Translations under genes and position numbers: made by a program | Shown: positions 36,923 through 48,884 of the stretch, piece by piece | Layout: the number at the start of each line of letters is the position of its first letter | Numbering within the stretch: position 1 is the stretch's first letter | The notes under the pieces: model-generated | The model's input: only the letters and a program-made list of their open reading frames with translations | What the model was told of the DNA's origin: nothing | Database searches by the model: none | Assembly: GCA_034687125.1 (NCBI GenBank) | Contig: JAQGBZ010000051.1 | Location: forward strand, 186,001-250,000 | Origin: Neelides folsomi | Lineage: Eukaryota; Arthropoda; Collembola; Neelipleona; Neelidae | Length of the DNA: 64,000 nucleotides | Direction: 5' to 3'

Positions 36923-37807
36923 TGTTGAAATTTCTACCCTGGACGTCTGAAAAATTAAGTTGATTAAAATTCTAGAAAATTCTAGAAAATCGAATCTTAA
37001 CTAGACTTATTTTTTTTAATTGTAATTGTATTAACTTGTGAAATAAAAGAGAAATTAAGAGGAAGCCGATTAGATTTCCTGCTCCTTGGTCTTCTTCCGA
37101 CCAATTGAAGTCGACTGGTGAGGTTCTTTTAAATGGGATGAAAATCTCTCAAGGTGAGCTTCAACTCCTTCGCCAATCAAATGTTGATCATCTCAAGAGT
37201 CAAATCAAGTTTTCATCTTGGGAAGAAACAACAAGCAAATTGAGAATTCCTCACTGCCCATTTACATCCTTTTCCTCTTTAACTTTGTTGACTAATTCAA
37301 AACTCTCAAAATCTTCCTTCCTATTCATCTTTCCTTTAAGTCATTTTTTTCTCACAATTGGCATTTTTTCTCAACATGATCATAAATTGATTTCTTTGTA
37401 AATACTCACTTGTCTTCAGTATTAAAATTATATGAGCAATTACACATAGAATAAATTAAGAATAAGCTGAATCACTCACGAGTTAATAGTTAAACAAATA
37501 AAGGTTTATTGACAATGTTAAGAGTCTGAAAGAAAGGAAGAGAATCCTAGGTCATAAAAGATGAGAGAAATATTAATAATTAAATCAATTAAAGATAAAA
37601 AACAAGGACAATGAAAGTGAATTTAATTCCGGATTTTTTTATTCGTTTTCCGGTTTGTCAAGGTTGATGAATAAAAGCCGAGCCGAGAAAGAAAAAAAGT
37701 AAAAACGTGAAGAATCATGTTCAATAATGAGATTTAATAAAGATGTCAAAAATATAAAATACTTGTCTTAAATATTAAATCATAGATTAATAAAGAATAA
37801 ACATTTT
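36923..37807. other. Intergenic stretch upstream of the CSP gene
   Basis: Holds the CSP promoter side and the 3' flank of the next minus-strand gene. TTTTTCAG at about 36949-36956 (minus strand) could be the acceptor of a 5' UTR intron. An open frame at 37105-37401 (+) has no domain and no neighbouring splice partners. Confidence 0.45.
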
Positions 37808-38558
37808 TCATATCAAAGTCCGGGTCTTATTACTTTCCAGCCAAGTTCGCTTACGTTCAAACAAATGTTTATTTGTTAATAAAACCCCTAAAAGGACAAA
37901 GAGACAAATGATAAAAATTGCACAAAAGATAAAGGGGATGATAATGGCCCATGAAATTCCGGGAACGCATCCGTGGTTTCTCTCGTCGTGTTCCCGTTGG
38001 GCTTGACCTGCAACGTCGAGTCCACCACCGGCATTTTGGGCAGTTGCATTCAAATCATCGTCTTTTTTGGAATTGTTCCTTCCTTCTGAATCATCCCCTG
38101 GAAGTACATGCCAAATGTCAGAGTATTTGAGAATCCCCTCTTTACGCTTCTTCTTCTTCTTTGGATCAATTGGAGAAACTTTGGCTCGTCCAAGAATCCT
38201 CTTTTCCTTTACTTTGGTTCAATCACAACATCCGAATGAGATTCTTCCTTTAAAACCAATCTCTAATTAATCAACTTATAATAACTTAGCTTATGTTAGG
38301 TTAAAGAGTAGTGAGGTCAGTAAGGTCAATTATGACAGGTCATTATCGACCCTTGTTTTTGAACTTTCAAACATCTACTCATCCATGCCAATTATTCAAT
38401 TAATTTCTTTAATTTCTTTATTTATATCTTACGGGTTCTTTGTCACTTTCAACTTGTTTAACTGACTTTTTTCGCTCATCTGAATTTACTGATTTTTTGC
38501 GTGGATTTTCTTCTTCTTCAATCTCAACAACAGTGCTAGGTCCAGGATCATCAGCCAT
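37808..38558 (-). CDS. Single-pass membrane protein of unknown family, apparent 1-nt frameshift
   Basis: Exon 1 (38558-38433) encodes an acidic, then Lys-rich N-terminus (MADDPGPST, EIEEEENPRKK). Exon 2 (38247-37808) encodes a Lys run (KKKKKRK), a KYSDIWHVLPG motif, a Gly-rich linker and one membrane segment (SWAIIIPFIFCAIFIICLFV), then a short basic tail. Exon 2 is 440 nt. Its first codons (through VVIEPK) meet TAA near 38212, while the remainder is open in the next frame. One extra base there would give an unbroken protein of about 188 residues, and no alternative splice pair restores phase. This may be a sequencing slip in an A/G-rich run or a real lesion. No signal peptide; predicted N-in topology with a charged cytosolic domain. 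The gene faces Sec8 head to head. Confidence 0.55.
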
Positions 38559-39059
38559 ACTTATTTACTTATTATTTCTAATTGTTATTCAACAATTCAC
38601 ATTTTGAGTAATATTATTTTTATATTCATCGAGAGTTTTTAATAGTGTAGGATATTTTGGAGTCATTGTAAAAGATTGAAGAATGAAAAATTAATAAAAC
38701 TGTATTGGAATATCACCTTTTATTTTGAATAATTTTATGAAAAAAGTCAATGAAAATATTTTTGTTTACTTGGGAAAATGTATGCGTACTGAAAACACTG
38801 AAAAGTGTAAAAACGTTAAATATGCACATGCAAATATGAACAGCTATTATTGATATCAGACTAAATGCTGAAGCGGTGGGAGTTTAAAATCCACAAATCC
38901 TCAATGTCTTCAATTGACTTTTAATTTAATTCCTTATTAAAGAACAATTAAAAGAAGAGTACCTATCTTTATAAAGCCAATTATACATAATTTAGGATAA
39001 TTTAATGTGTGTGTTATTTTATATTAGAGATAATTAAATATCTTAAAGTGAAATTAAGA
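38559..39059. promoter_or_regulatory. Divergent intergenic promoter region (membrane protein / Sec8)
   Basis: About 500 bp between two start codons on opposite strands. No clear TATA box or coding frame. Both genes must be transcribed from within it, so a shared, broad promoter is likely. Confidence 0.45.
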
Positions 39060-42000
39060 ATGTCAGAACTCGTGGCTCCGACGAAACCTCCAAGAGGGAA
39101 CAAATCTGGTAAAGAGACCGGAATTTTAATGACAGTTATCAAAACATTGTCGTCTTCCGCTTCCACCGATCACAGAGATAGAGAAAAATCAAAATTGGAA
39201 AAGGAATACAGAAGGAGCGATCAGCGACTCGAAGAATTGGTGGCGAAAAATCAGCAATCTCTCAATTCTGTCATGCACGTGAGTCAAGTCAAAATTTTAA
39301 TTTTAAAATGTTGAATAATATTGCAACTTTAATTCGAGTCAATTTATAAAATCTGGTTAATTGTTAATAATAATGTATTTTATTATTTATAGACATTTAA
39401 GAATGTTTGTGGAGAAATAGACCATGCCAAAACGAGGCTCCAGAGTGCCAAAGGGAACTTACTCAAATGCAAAATGCTCCTTCATTGTCGTCGTGAAGAA
39501 CTTCAGCGTCTTTGGCTTGAAGGAATTGAACATAAACATGCATTAGATATTTTAAATCAAATGTAATTTTTCATTTTTAGTTTGTAAAATTGTATTTCAA
39601 ATGGTTTTATACAATATAACAAAATATAAAACCAAATTAAGTCGATGTTACTGTTATTTAGAACTATATAATGAAATGTTTTTTGTGATTTTTAGAGATA
39701 CTTTAAGAAGTGTACCAGATCAATACAATAAAGCAATGAGCAAGAAACATTATGTTCACGCTGCTGAAATATTAATGAAATCTCTGGAAGCTTGGAATGA
39801 AAATTTAGATAAAATTGAAGGACTAAAAGATATGCACAATGATTTATCATCTAAAAAACACGTAAGAGAAAATATAAATCAATGAAAATAATTGACTTGG
39901 GATTGACTAATTGGATTGTAATTAATTAAACGAATTATCATGAATATTTTTATAGAAATTATATGGAAAATTGAAAGAAGACCTATACTCGGAATTATAT
40001 TCAAAATGGTCATGGGAAATGAAACGACAAGGCTCGGGTTTATTCCAAAGGTCAAGTTCCGATAGGCGAAGTTCGGGAAGAAATCGAATGAATCATGTTA
40101 AATCGAAAAGAGTTTATTTGGATGTTACTGGACCTCCGATTACAAATCCATCAAACCCACAAGAAATGGAAGCTTTATTTACCACAATTGTTGCTACAAT
40201 GGAACTTTTGAAAGAATTGCCAAAGTTTACAAAGGTATTAATATTTAAAGATTTAAAGATTAGCTCTTAAATTGTTATTAATAAAATCTGTCAACATTTT
40301 ATCACATTAATATAATACAAATTAAATAAAATAAAATTTTATTAAACAGGATCTTAAGTCAGAAATGGAAGAAAAGTTATTTGGAGTAGTAAACAATACT
40401 TCTCAACAAATCATTGAATTCGGGGATTCAACAGGAGATTCGGATTCTTCGTTACTCTCAGAATTACTCAAAGTACCGATATATTTTATAATTATTGACT
40501 TGATTCACCTTCATCTTAATATACGCTTTGTTTAATCACTTGCGATTTGTTAAAAGCTAATACAAGAAAAATATTTGATTATATTTATTAAGGTTACATT
40601 TGATCAATTTCGCTGGATTGTTCGTTCACACGTATTTCTCCTTCGTCTCCTAAATAGTAGCGTGAGCAAAGGCCAACTTCTCACACAAATTAAATTATAT
40701 ACAGAAGAGTTTGTATGGGGAAAAGTTCAGCACGTTGTAAGAACAATATTTATCAAAAACGTTTTCATTATATGGTATACCATATGTGAAATTATTATAT
40801 TGATTAATGAAAATTGTTTTTTGTAGTTATCTTCTACCTTAAAGATATATTTTGATTTGAGTGATTCAAAGAACCATCACAGTTCATCAATGTCCACAGA
40901 AGCTCAAGAGAACATTAACACATTTTTTGCTAAAAAAAGACAACCGAGGTAATTACTTCAATTAATCCATTTAATCCCTCTGGTTGAATTATATTGATAA
41001 TAAGCCCAATATGGTGATCCGAAATGGTTAATTTAACGATTATCTAAAATATTGTTATTTTATATTTTAGGCAAAAGAAAGTACCATTGTTCAAATTTGA
41101 ATATTCACTTCATGGACTTAACATTGATGATTTCTTGCAAGATGATGCCAACGGGCCAAAACACATTGTAGATTTTTTCATAATAACTAACAAGCTAACT
41201 ATTATTATTGAATTACTATATCACAAATCACAAGAATTGAAATTAATATCATTTTATTTAAAAAGGATTCAATCGGCGTTAGCATGACTGATAAACATTT
41301 GCATCGGTTTCTCGTGAGTAAACCAAATTCAAGAAATATCTTGGTTGTTTACGACCCTGTTCAATCTTTTGTACAAGAAATTGAAGAATCGCTTGGGTAA
41401 ATTATCTTTTTATTTGATATTATGAGTTATAAAATCAAAATTGAAATTAAATCATTTCTGATTTCAAAAGCAATCCTTTTAAATCTGATTAACTAATTAA
41501 TAAATTGATTTTAGTAAAATTGTTTAAATATTTTCAGTGGCAAATGTGAATTAAGAAAATTCATGTCGAACAATGTTAATCGCGTCTACGTTCAACAAAT
41601 TTATAAAGATATTTCTGAATCAGTCGAAGCGTCTAAGAAGAACCCCGATGCATGGCGCGATGTAATTTCATTAGATAAAGGAAGCCGAGGAGGAAAAGTT
41701 CTTCTTTCTTCTGTTGTTGGAATTGGACGGAGTGTCGGAGATGTTGAGAAATTGGCAATTGAACTTCCTTCACATTCAGATTCACTTTTGAGAATCCTCG
41801 AAGTTCTTTTGACATCTTTTAGAGATTCAGCATTTGGAGCTTATGCTTCACTTGCAGACGAAGAAGGAAAAGGAATTATTTCAAACGGATGGGTCAAAGA
41901 CGACGACATTTCTCGACTTCTTCGTTCCCTTCCGAATTGGAAAAAGTTGAAGAGCAGAAAGGAAGATCACGTTGGTTCAGAATCACCCGAAGAACTTCGA

Positions 42001-43292
42001 GCTCAAAATATGAAAGAATCAGATTTACTTTGCACGATATTTGGCGGTAAAACAATTCAGTTACATGAAATTATATCGGACACGCGACATTTGGAACATC
42101 TTGCACATTTTCATGAATCAATGGTATTTTAATTTGCGTTTAATTAATGCTTAATTAATACATATAAAATACATATAATCTTGTATAATGTTTAACTATA
42201 CTGAAAAACTAAATTTTGTTTTGAAATTGTTAATTAATTGAGATTTATGGATAATTTAGGAATGGTTTTCCGAATGCGTTCAATCCGTTGTTAAAAGACT
42301 TGGAAAAAATATTGGTTCAACGAACGAACCTGAGAGTTTATTAGCTAAAATCGAGGAATTGGCGAATCAATTTGTTGAAGTTGGAGATTTTGCCCTTCTT
42401 CTTCTGCATTTGGAAGTTCGCGTTCATTCTTTATATTATCTTGGCCCATTGGCGAAAAAAGCTGAATTTGCTCCTGGCACGGATTCCCAAGCTCCTGACA
42501 ATTTAGTGACGCAATTAACTAAAGACATTGGGGAAATGGAATCTGTTTTTTCAGCAGCTTTACAGCCCTTCAAAATACGAGTACATAAAACCATAAGTTT
42601 TTAGCTCATAAGTTCATTATGTTCAGCTTATACGATCATTATTATACAAACTAATGTCAATTTTATTAAAAGTCATAATTATTAAAGTATTTAATGAAAA
42701 TTTTATTCATTGTTTTTTCTCTTTTAGTACATTTTTGAAGGATTGGGTGAACTCATAGCTTCAGTTTTAATTTCCGGAGCTCAAGACATGAAGCGGATTA
42801 ATGAGAACGGAGTGAAAAAGGCATGCAGAGATATTTACGCAATCCAACAGACATTATGCGCTATAACGAATCAACCCGAAGCCGCGCTTGACCATGCGAG
42901 ACAGTTTTTTGAACTATTTATTCTTTCACCTGATGTAAGAACTTTTTATTTAACTTTATTTAACTTTTTATTTAACTGATGTAAGAACTTTTTATTTAAC
43001 CTTATCAATTTATTAATCCGTGTAATTCGAAAGTCCAGACCATTTTTTTCCTTTAATGTCTGTATTATTTGTTCGTTTGTTCATTCATTTTATAAAATCC
43101 ATTAATTTATTTTATTCATTTTAGGAGCTGGTTGAAGGGATTTTGGAAAAAGGGCCACAATTCAAGGAAATGGAATATATGAACGCGTTGAAACTTTTGT
43201 TCAGAAGTAAACCTGGATCTCGTCAGGAAGCTCATAATGAAACTCTGACTCGATTGTCAAACATTCTTGGAGATGTTGGAGTCACCGTTTAA
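39060..43292 (+). CDS. Sec8: Exocyst complex component 4 (Sec8)
   Basis: Thirteen exons: 39060-39278, 39393-39562, 39696-39861, 39956-40234, 40350-40472, 40593-40736, 40827-40948, 41071-41167, 41266-41396, 41538-42123, 42260-42580, 42728-42934, 43125-43292. All phases agree, giving 910 residues (vertebrate Sec8 is about 970). The N-terminal half has the Sec8 core with RLQSAKGNLLKCKMLL, LRSVPDQYNKAMSKKHYVHAAEIL and ELYSKW. The C-terminal half is helical and ends with a RSKPGSRQEA segment. Sec8 is a core subunit of the octameric exocyst, which tethers secretory vesicles to the plasma membrane before SNARE fusion. The donor of exon 8 (GTAGAT) is weak but keeps phase. The donor after exon 12 is tandemly duplicated (see repeat at 42931). 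A complete, intact gene. Confidence 0.95.
42931..43000. repeat. Tandem copy of a Sec8 splice donor
   Basis: The 24-bp sequence TGATGTAAGAACTTTTTATT plus TAAC occurs exactly twice, 46 bp apart (42931-42954 and 42977-43000). The first copy carries the exon 12 donor (GAT before GTAAGA); the second carries an identical decoy. Use of the second would add 46 nt and shift the frame. Confidence 0.85.
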
Positions 43293-43421
43293 AATATGTC
43301 CAGAATCCAATTCAATAATTGGTGCATCAAAATAATCAACTAAATGTAAGGTGAGTCTTCCTTCGAATTCTTCTAAGGCGTCGTCCATTGAAACTCTTCC
43401 AGGAAGTTTTAGATAATTCAT
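43257..43421 (-). CDS. Unrecognised 54-residue ORF antisense to Sec8 3' end
   Basis: ATG at 43421 to TGA at 43257 reads a protein-like sequence with RVSMDDALEEFEGRLTLHLV, DYFDAPIIELDSGHIL and no low complexity. Many codons begin with G. It overlaps the last 36 bases of Sec8 on the opposite strand. ACATCACAG just before the ATG could be a splice acceptor, so this may be the last exon of a minus-strand gene in the stretch beyond. No family recognised and no partner exon found. Confidence 0.3.
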   Translation of the reverse strand: MNYLKLPGRVSMDDALEEFEGRLTLHLVDYFDAPIIELDSGHILNGDSNISKNV

Positions 43422-46011
43422 CCGCTGTGATGTAGCTCAGATTATTAGCCATTAATAATTTAGTGTCTATGTAATGTGGATAAAAAAGTATTTTAATTAT
43501 CCAATTTATGTGCTAACAATTACAAATACAAATATACTTAACATATTTAAGTTATTCAACAATTATGTTTTCATCAAGTTTACTTTTTTGTTTTTTAATA
43601 CAACTAGAATATTTACTTTTATTTACATATAATTGGTTTTTTTTAAATATCTAGATAGTTATGTATTGTATGTTATAATCAAGGTAAAATATACTTACTT
43701 CGAGGTTCATTAATAGAGAGGTTATTTTAGCTAATTTGAAATAATAAGCAGTGTATCAGAAAATCAAAATTATGATGATTTATATTCCATCATATTGTTT
43801 GAGTGCTAGTAAGTGTAAGATATGGTATGGTATATGATATATCGTTGATTAATTAGCATTCTGTAAATATACTTTTTATGTTACCGGTTTACAATGACAT
43901 GTATTTTGTATATATGTATGAATTATTTATTCTAACAATACGTGTAAGTAAATCGTAAATTACTCCGTATTTACTTTATGAATAAGAGGAAGAAATGAGC
44001 TGTATGATATGAATTTATGAATAGATATTTTAAAGGTCTTATACAATCAAACATGTGTTTTTATAAATATCTTGAAGTTGAAACTAACTTAACTGACTTT
44101 GAGTGAGTTTGAGTTAAATGGTCTTTGTTGAGTAAATGAAATAAAATATGGAGTGATGCAATTGGGGTTACTGAGAGCGTGGAACCACTCGGAACAACTT
44201 CCATCCTTTTTATCCCTCAAACACCCAGGCGTATATGATGAGAGCTAGTTGGGATAATTTATAAGGAAAAAGGCGTCAATTCCCATCATTCTTCTTCCAC
44301 CTGGAAGAATGAGTCAAATAAAGAGAGATTTTCAGTCCACATGCTTTTTCCTTATAATTACGCTCTCTTATGTACTTTTTCCACAATTTAATTCCTCATT
44401 CCTCGTTCAATTCAAAGTTTAAAAAGGGCAAAAACATTTTAGAAAAACTTTATTTCCCAATTACCTACTTAAATTAACAATTATTTTAAATTCAACTTCA
44501 TTTCCCGTTGATTGCTAATTGGACTCCTTTGATATGAGTTTAACTGAGATTTAATAAAAGAACAACAATATTATATATTTGGAAATATTTATTAATCGGA
44601 ACCACTCTTAAATTAATTGGCTGTCGTTTTATTTGGCCAAGGGGAAATAAAGGATGAATTGGAGGAATGAAGAAGTTTAAAGGTTTGAGTGTGAATGACT
44701 TGGTTTTGAAGTATAGCGAGATGAGAAATGGATAAGATCTGGTCTCACACTGTAGTGGAGAATATTCATATGGGATTATTTGTTCGAGTAGGAGGATGAG
44801 AGGAACGACATGAGAATCCTCCTTTAATTCTTTATAGGCCAATTAACCCGTCTACCTCCTTTGCTCATTAGACCCAGAACCCATGTGATGGTGAAGGTTA
44901 ATTGTGGACGTTGGCAGGTTCAAAGGTTTGTTTAATTTATTCTCTTGCGTTTAATTTAACTCCGAAGCGTTGAACTATTTACATAATGTGTGTAAATTTT
45001 AAGAAATGAATGCTCTTAAATAGTTAGAATTTATTAAAGATGGCAAAAGTCACAAGTGTTAAAAAATTCAATCATTTTTATTGAGTTTGGTAAAAATGAG
45101 TTCAAGTTTGTTAATTGTAAATTGTTTGATTTATCTATTAAATTGTAAATTGTTGTATTATAATTTTCTGATTTTGAGGTCTCAATTGAAAGATTTATGA
45201 ATAAGAAACAGATTGTTGTTTGGGATGTGGAAAATTGTATTCATTTATATTGATATATATGCCAAAATCATAAAGTATGGAATTGAAGATTAAGAATAAT
45301 TGGATCGTGTGGAAGTGCAACGAGGGCCCAAACCACTTGAATGCACCTAGGGAAAAAATGAATCTTTGTGCTATACAACTTGATAAGAATTGTAAGAGGA
45401 TGAGAAACCGGAATGATTATGGTTTTTGTATTATACTATACCAAACTATCTATACATGTTACATACTTATGTCTGTATGTATATGGTAGATAGTGCATAT
45501 ATGAGCACTTTATATTGTATATAATTGGTGTATTAGAGAGAAAATGCATTTCTTCTTCACAGGTTATTGAGATTCTTATTTTTATAGAGATTCTTATTAG
45601 TCCCCATTTCCTTAGGACGGGGAAGTTTCTAACGACGGTGGAAGTTTCTAAAAAGACAGTTTCCATTTATTGTTGGGGAAATTGATGAAAATCCGAAAGA
45701 TTTTCTCTTTAAGAGTTTCGAGATCCTGCGAATGAACCCAAAGAGTTCTGACTTTTAGTTCAGACACTCCCGTGCGAATATTTCTCATTGAGATAGGTCC
45801 CATACTTTATAAAAGATATTCTTTTAAAAATATATTTTTATACATATCAGATACTTGTATGTATTTATGAACTTTATGTTCTCTGAGGTTCTGTATCAAG
45901 TTATGCGAAATGATGGGATAGGGAAATACCGGCCCATGTATTCTGGTGGAGCCATAAAGTAGAGCATTTAATTAAAGGGGAATAGCCAACTCCTATTGAA
46001 ACCCTCACAGG
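43422..46011. other. AT-rich intergenic stretch
   Basis: No exon that I can support. Open frames at 44540-44842 (-), 45277-45489 (+) and 45436-45666 (-) lack domains and splice partners. The right end is the promoter of the CRAL-TRIO gene. Confidence 0.5.
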
Positions 46012-46019
46012 TATAAAAG
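46012..46019 (+). promoter_or_regulatory. TATA box of the CRAL-TRIO gene
   Basis: TATAAAAG within CAGGTATAAAAGAACTC, 158 bases before the ATG at 46177. A start site about 30 bases on (near ACATTCGCACTCC) would leave a leader of about 130 nt. Confidence 0.7.
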
Positions 46020-46176
46020 AACTCTTGAGTGGTGGAGAAGAAACATTCGCACTCCTGCAGACCTACCACAATCACATATCTCTCCTCCTTTCGCAAATTG
46101 GTCAAAAATTTACTTACTTTCCCATCCTTAGTTCATTTCTTTTTCTTCATAATCACAACTTTGTTGTTGGATCATT

Positions 46177-48045
46177 ATGGCTAAGGAATTGTCGGCTGAG
46201 AAGCAAGCGGCGCTTAAAGAGGTACACACGTTTTTATTTATTATTTTTATATTTTATTTTACCTAATTCACCAATTTCACTTTGCTTAATTTGTATGAAA
46301 TTATGTTATGCAAATATGTACTTACATTCATAGAGTTGGATTTAATAATAGTGGATTATAATGGGGATGTTATCAAAGGGAAAATATGTAAGTATGAGGC
46401 GGTTAAAAAAATGCAGAATGAATGTGATTTACATGAAATGAGAAAATCATTTGTAAAAATTATTTCAGGGTGAGCAGCTTTTTTTATATTGAATGATATT
46501 GATATGATATCTGTTATATATCTGAGAATCTGGATATTCGAGATTTTTTATATATGAATGGATTGGTGAAAATGAGTGCGAATTTGCTCGTTTGAGAGTG
46601 TATAGTAATTACCTGTTATTAGTATTTGCTAATGAGGTAACGTTTTAACTTTTAATCGTTTGGTTTTCCAGTTTCGGAATCGTGTAGCTCCTTTGTTGGA
46701 TGATCAAGATAAGAATGATGATGATTTCATTCTGCATTGGCTCAAAAGTAAGTTGATTTAAATCAGAAGAAAACAATTAATGAAGCATGAGAATATTTAT
46801 AACACTAGTTTTTTAGTTTAATTATGCGAAACTTTTAAATATTCAACTTTTAATTATTTTAGAAAAGAATTTCAATATTCAAAAAGCTGAGAAAAAACTT
46901 CAAAAAGCTTTAGCTTGGCGTAAGGAAACTTTAGCTGGGCTTAAAGACTGGGAACCACCAGAGGTTCTCAAGAAATATGTTCCTTATGGACTCATGGGAT
47001 ATGACAAGGAACAATGTCCAGGTTAATTCATATGACAAATGAATATTTTGCATTTAACTGATTAGATCCTGTATCTTAATTTAATTTTTTTAGTTTATGT
47101 TGTTCGGACTGGAGTTTTGGACTATAAAGGACTTTGGAAGTCTGCAGGGAAAGATGCCATTTTCAAGTTTGGCCTTGCAGAAGCAGAAAGACAATTGGAA
47201 GAACTAAAACAGCAAAGTGCTAAAGTGGGAAAAGCGGTCACTCGCGTCTCTCTCGTTTATGACATGGAAAATTTCCCAATGGGAATCATTAAGAAGCCCA
47301 AATGTATGCAACTTTATTTCAATTAAGATGATTTATTCTTTTAATTAACTAATTATTTCATTTCGAATGGATTTTCCTAAAAAAGTGTATTCATTTTTTT
47401 GCAAGATAAATAATTGGAATTAATTTAATACAGATGTGTCATTTGGAATGGAAATGGCCAAGATTGCTGAAGAGAATTATCCTAACAGTTACTTGAAATG
47501 CGTTTACATCATCAACAGTAAGTTGGATATTTCAATATTAAAATATTTATAATGAGATTTAAAATCGATTTGTGGTTTAAAAGCCATTTTGCAATTACAT
47601 AAAATAAAATTGTTTAAATCACTTTGGTTTAATTAGACAAGACGGTTTACAAGGCTGCGATGGAATTGGCCAAATCTGTCTGCCCTGAAGAAATGGTCGC
47701 CAAATGGAAGATTTTTAGTGACAACAGTGAAAAATGGAAGGAAGCGCTTTTGGCTGACATTCCGGCCGATCAAATTCCTCCTCATTGGGGAGGAACAAAG
47801 AAAGGAGCTGATGAATTTTGCTCTGATGTTGTAAGAGACAATTCTAATTATAAGACTTTAATATTTATTTGACTTTATTTTACTCTATTTATTTCTATCT
47901 ATTTACTTCATTTAACTTTATTCCATTATTACGTCATTTGAAGAGAAACGACCAAAGAAAACATACTTTTGTTATTTTTTAGATTTGTCCAGCACTGGTT
48001 GGAATGACTGTCCCGAAGGAACTTTATCTTCCCAAGAAGAAATAA
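46177..48045 (+). CDS. SEC14-like CRAL-TRIO lipid-binding protein
   Basis: Seven exons (46177-46221, 46672-46747, 46863-47021, 47094-47303, 47434-47517, 47637-47830, 47983-48045) give 276 residues. The N-terminal CRAL-TRIO-N helices include DDDFILHWLKAKNFNIQKAE and AEKKLQKALAWRKE. The lipid-binding core follows, with YGLMGYDKEQCPVYVVRTG, a VYDMENF-type strand, AEENYPNSYLKCVYIIN (the SEC14 signature region) and IPADQIPPHWGG. Such proteins bind and move phosphoinositides, tocopherol or other lipids in the cytosol. It stops soon after the core, so it lacks the C-terminal GOLD domain of SEC14L2-4 proteins. A strong TATA box and a nearby AATAAA suggest a well-expressed gene with a short 3' UTR. 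The specific ligand is unknown. Confidence 0.92.
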
Positions 48046-48884
48046 TGAGATTTTGCGGTTGAATGACGATCAATAAAAATCGCTTGTTTGTACAGGTGGA
48101 TTCGGTTGAGGGATTGCTGAAGAAATTATAAAAAAATATGAAATCCAAATTATTATTTGTTCATCATGTAGTATGCTATTTTATTTTAGTAGCTAAATAT
48201 TATATTTTAGATTGTTAGTTTTATTCATCAACTTTTCTGCCCATCTAATGGTTTTAAGTTTAAACCATTTACTAGCAGTTTTAATTGTAGTTTTTAGATG
48301 ATCTCTCGAAACCGTTTTCGACTTTGTAAACTGCATAAAATAAAATTCGAATAAAAACATCAATTTCGAATCTAAATAAATATTCCACGGGGTAATTTCA
48401 CCACATTATTGCACATTGCATATTACACATTTCAAATGGAATTTTAGTGTTTTAAGTTCCCAATTAATTAATTATCTAAGTAATTAAAAATTTGACATTG
48501 AAATGATTATAATAAAAAATTGAAATGTAAAATTGGGAAAACTTATTTCGATTTATCACTTATACTTTTAATAATATTTAATTGCTTAATCAGCATTTAT
48601 TAAGAAATCAATAATCCGAATTTGATTGGGTTTGTTCGTTATTTGCTCTTTGTTTGCATTGTTTTTATTGCATTTTTGCATTACTTTATGTAGTTTGGAG
48701 TAGATGGCTAACATCAGCCAACTTATTACACGTGGAATATACGAAAATAAAGAGAATTCGAGGAAAAGCGAAAAAGTTTTGCACGTTAAAAATTTATATT
48801 TATTAATTCGTTCATTAACGAAGACATTGACTAGTTTTTTATATTTTATTCTCTTGAATTTTGTTAACTTGTTAATTATATAAT
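48046..48884. other. Intergenic stretch between CRAL-TRIO gene and cyclin Q
   Basis: AATAAA at 48072-48077, just after the CRAL-TRIO stop, is the likely polyadenylation signal. The rest is AT-rich. The minus-strand open frame 48586-48972 is Lys/Tyr/Ile-rich, overlaps cyclin Q exon 1 and has no domain. Confidence 0.5.
48072..48077 (+). terminator. Polyadenylation signal
   Basis: AATAAA 27 bases after the CRAL-TRIO stop codon, in the sense orientation. Confidence 0.55.
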
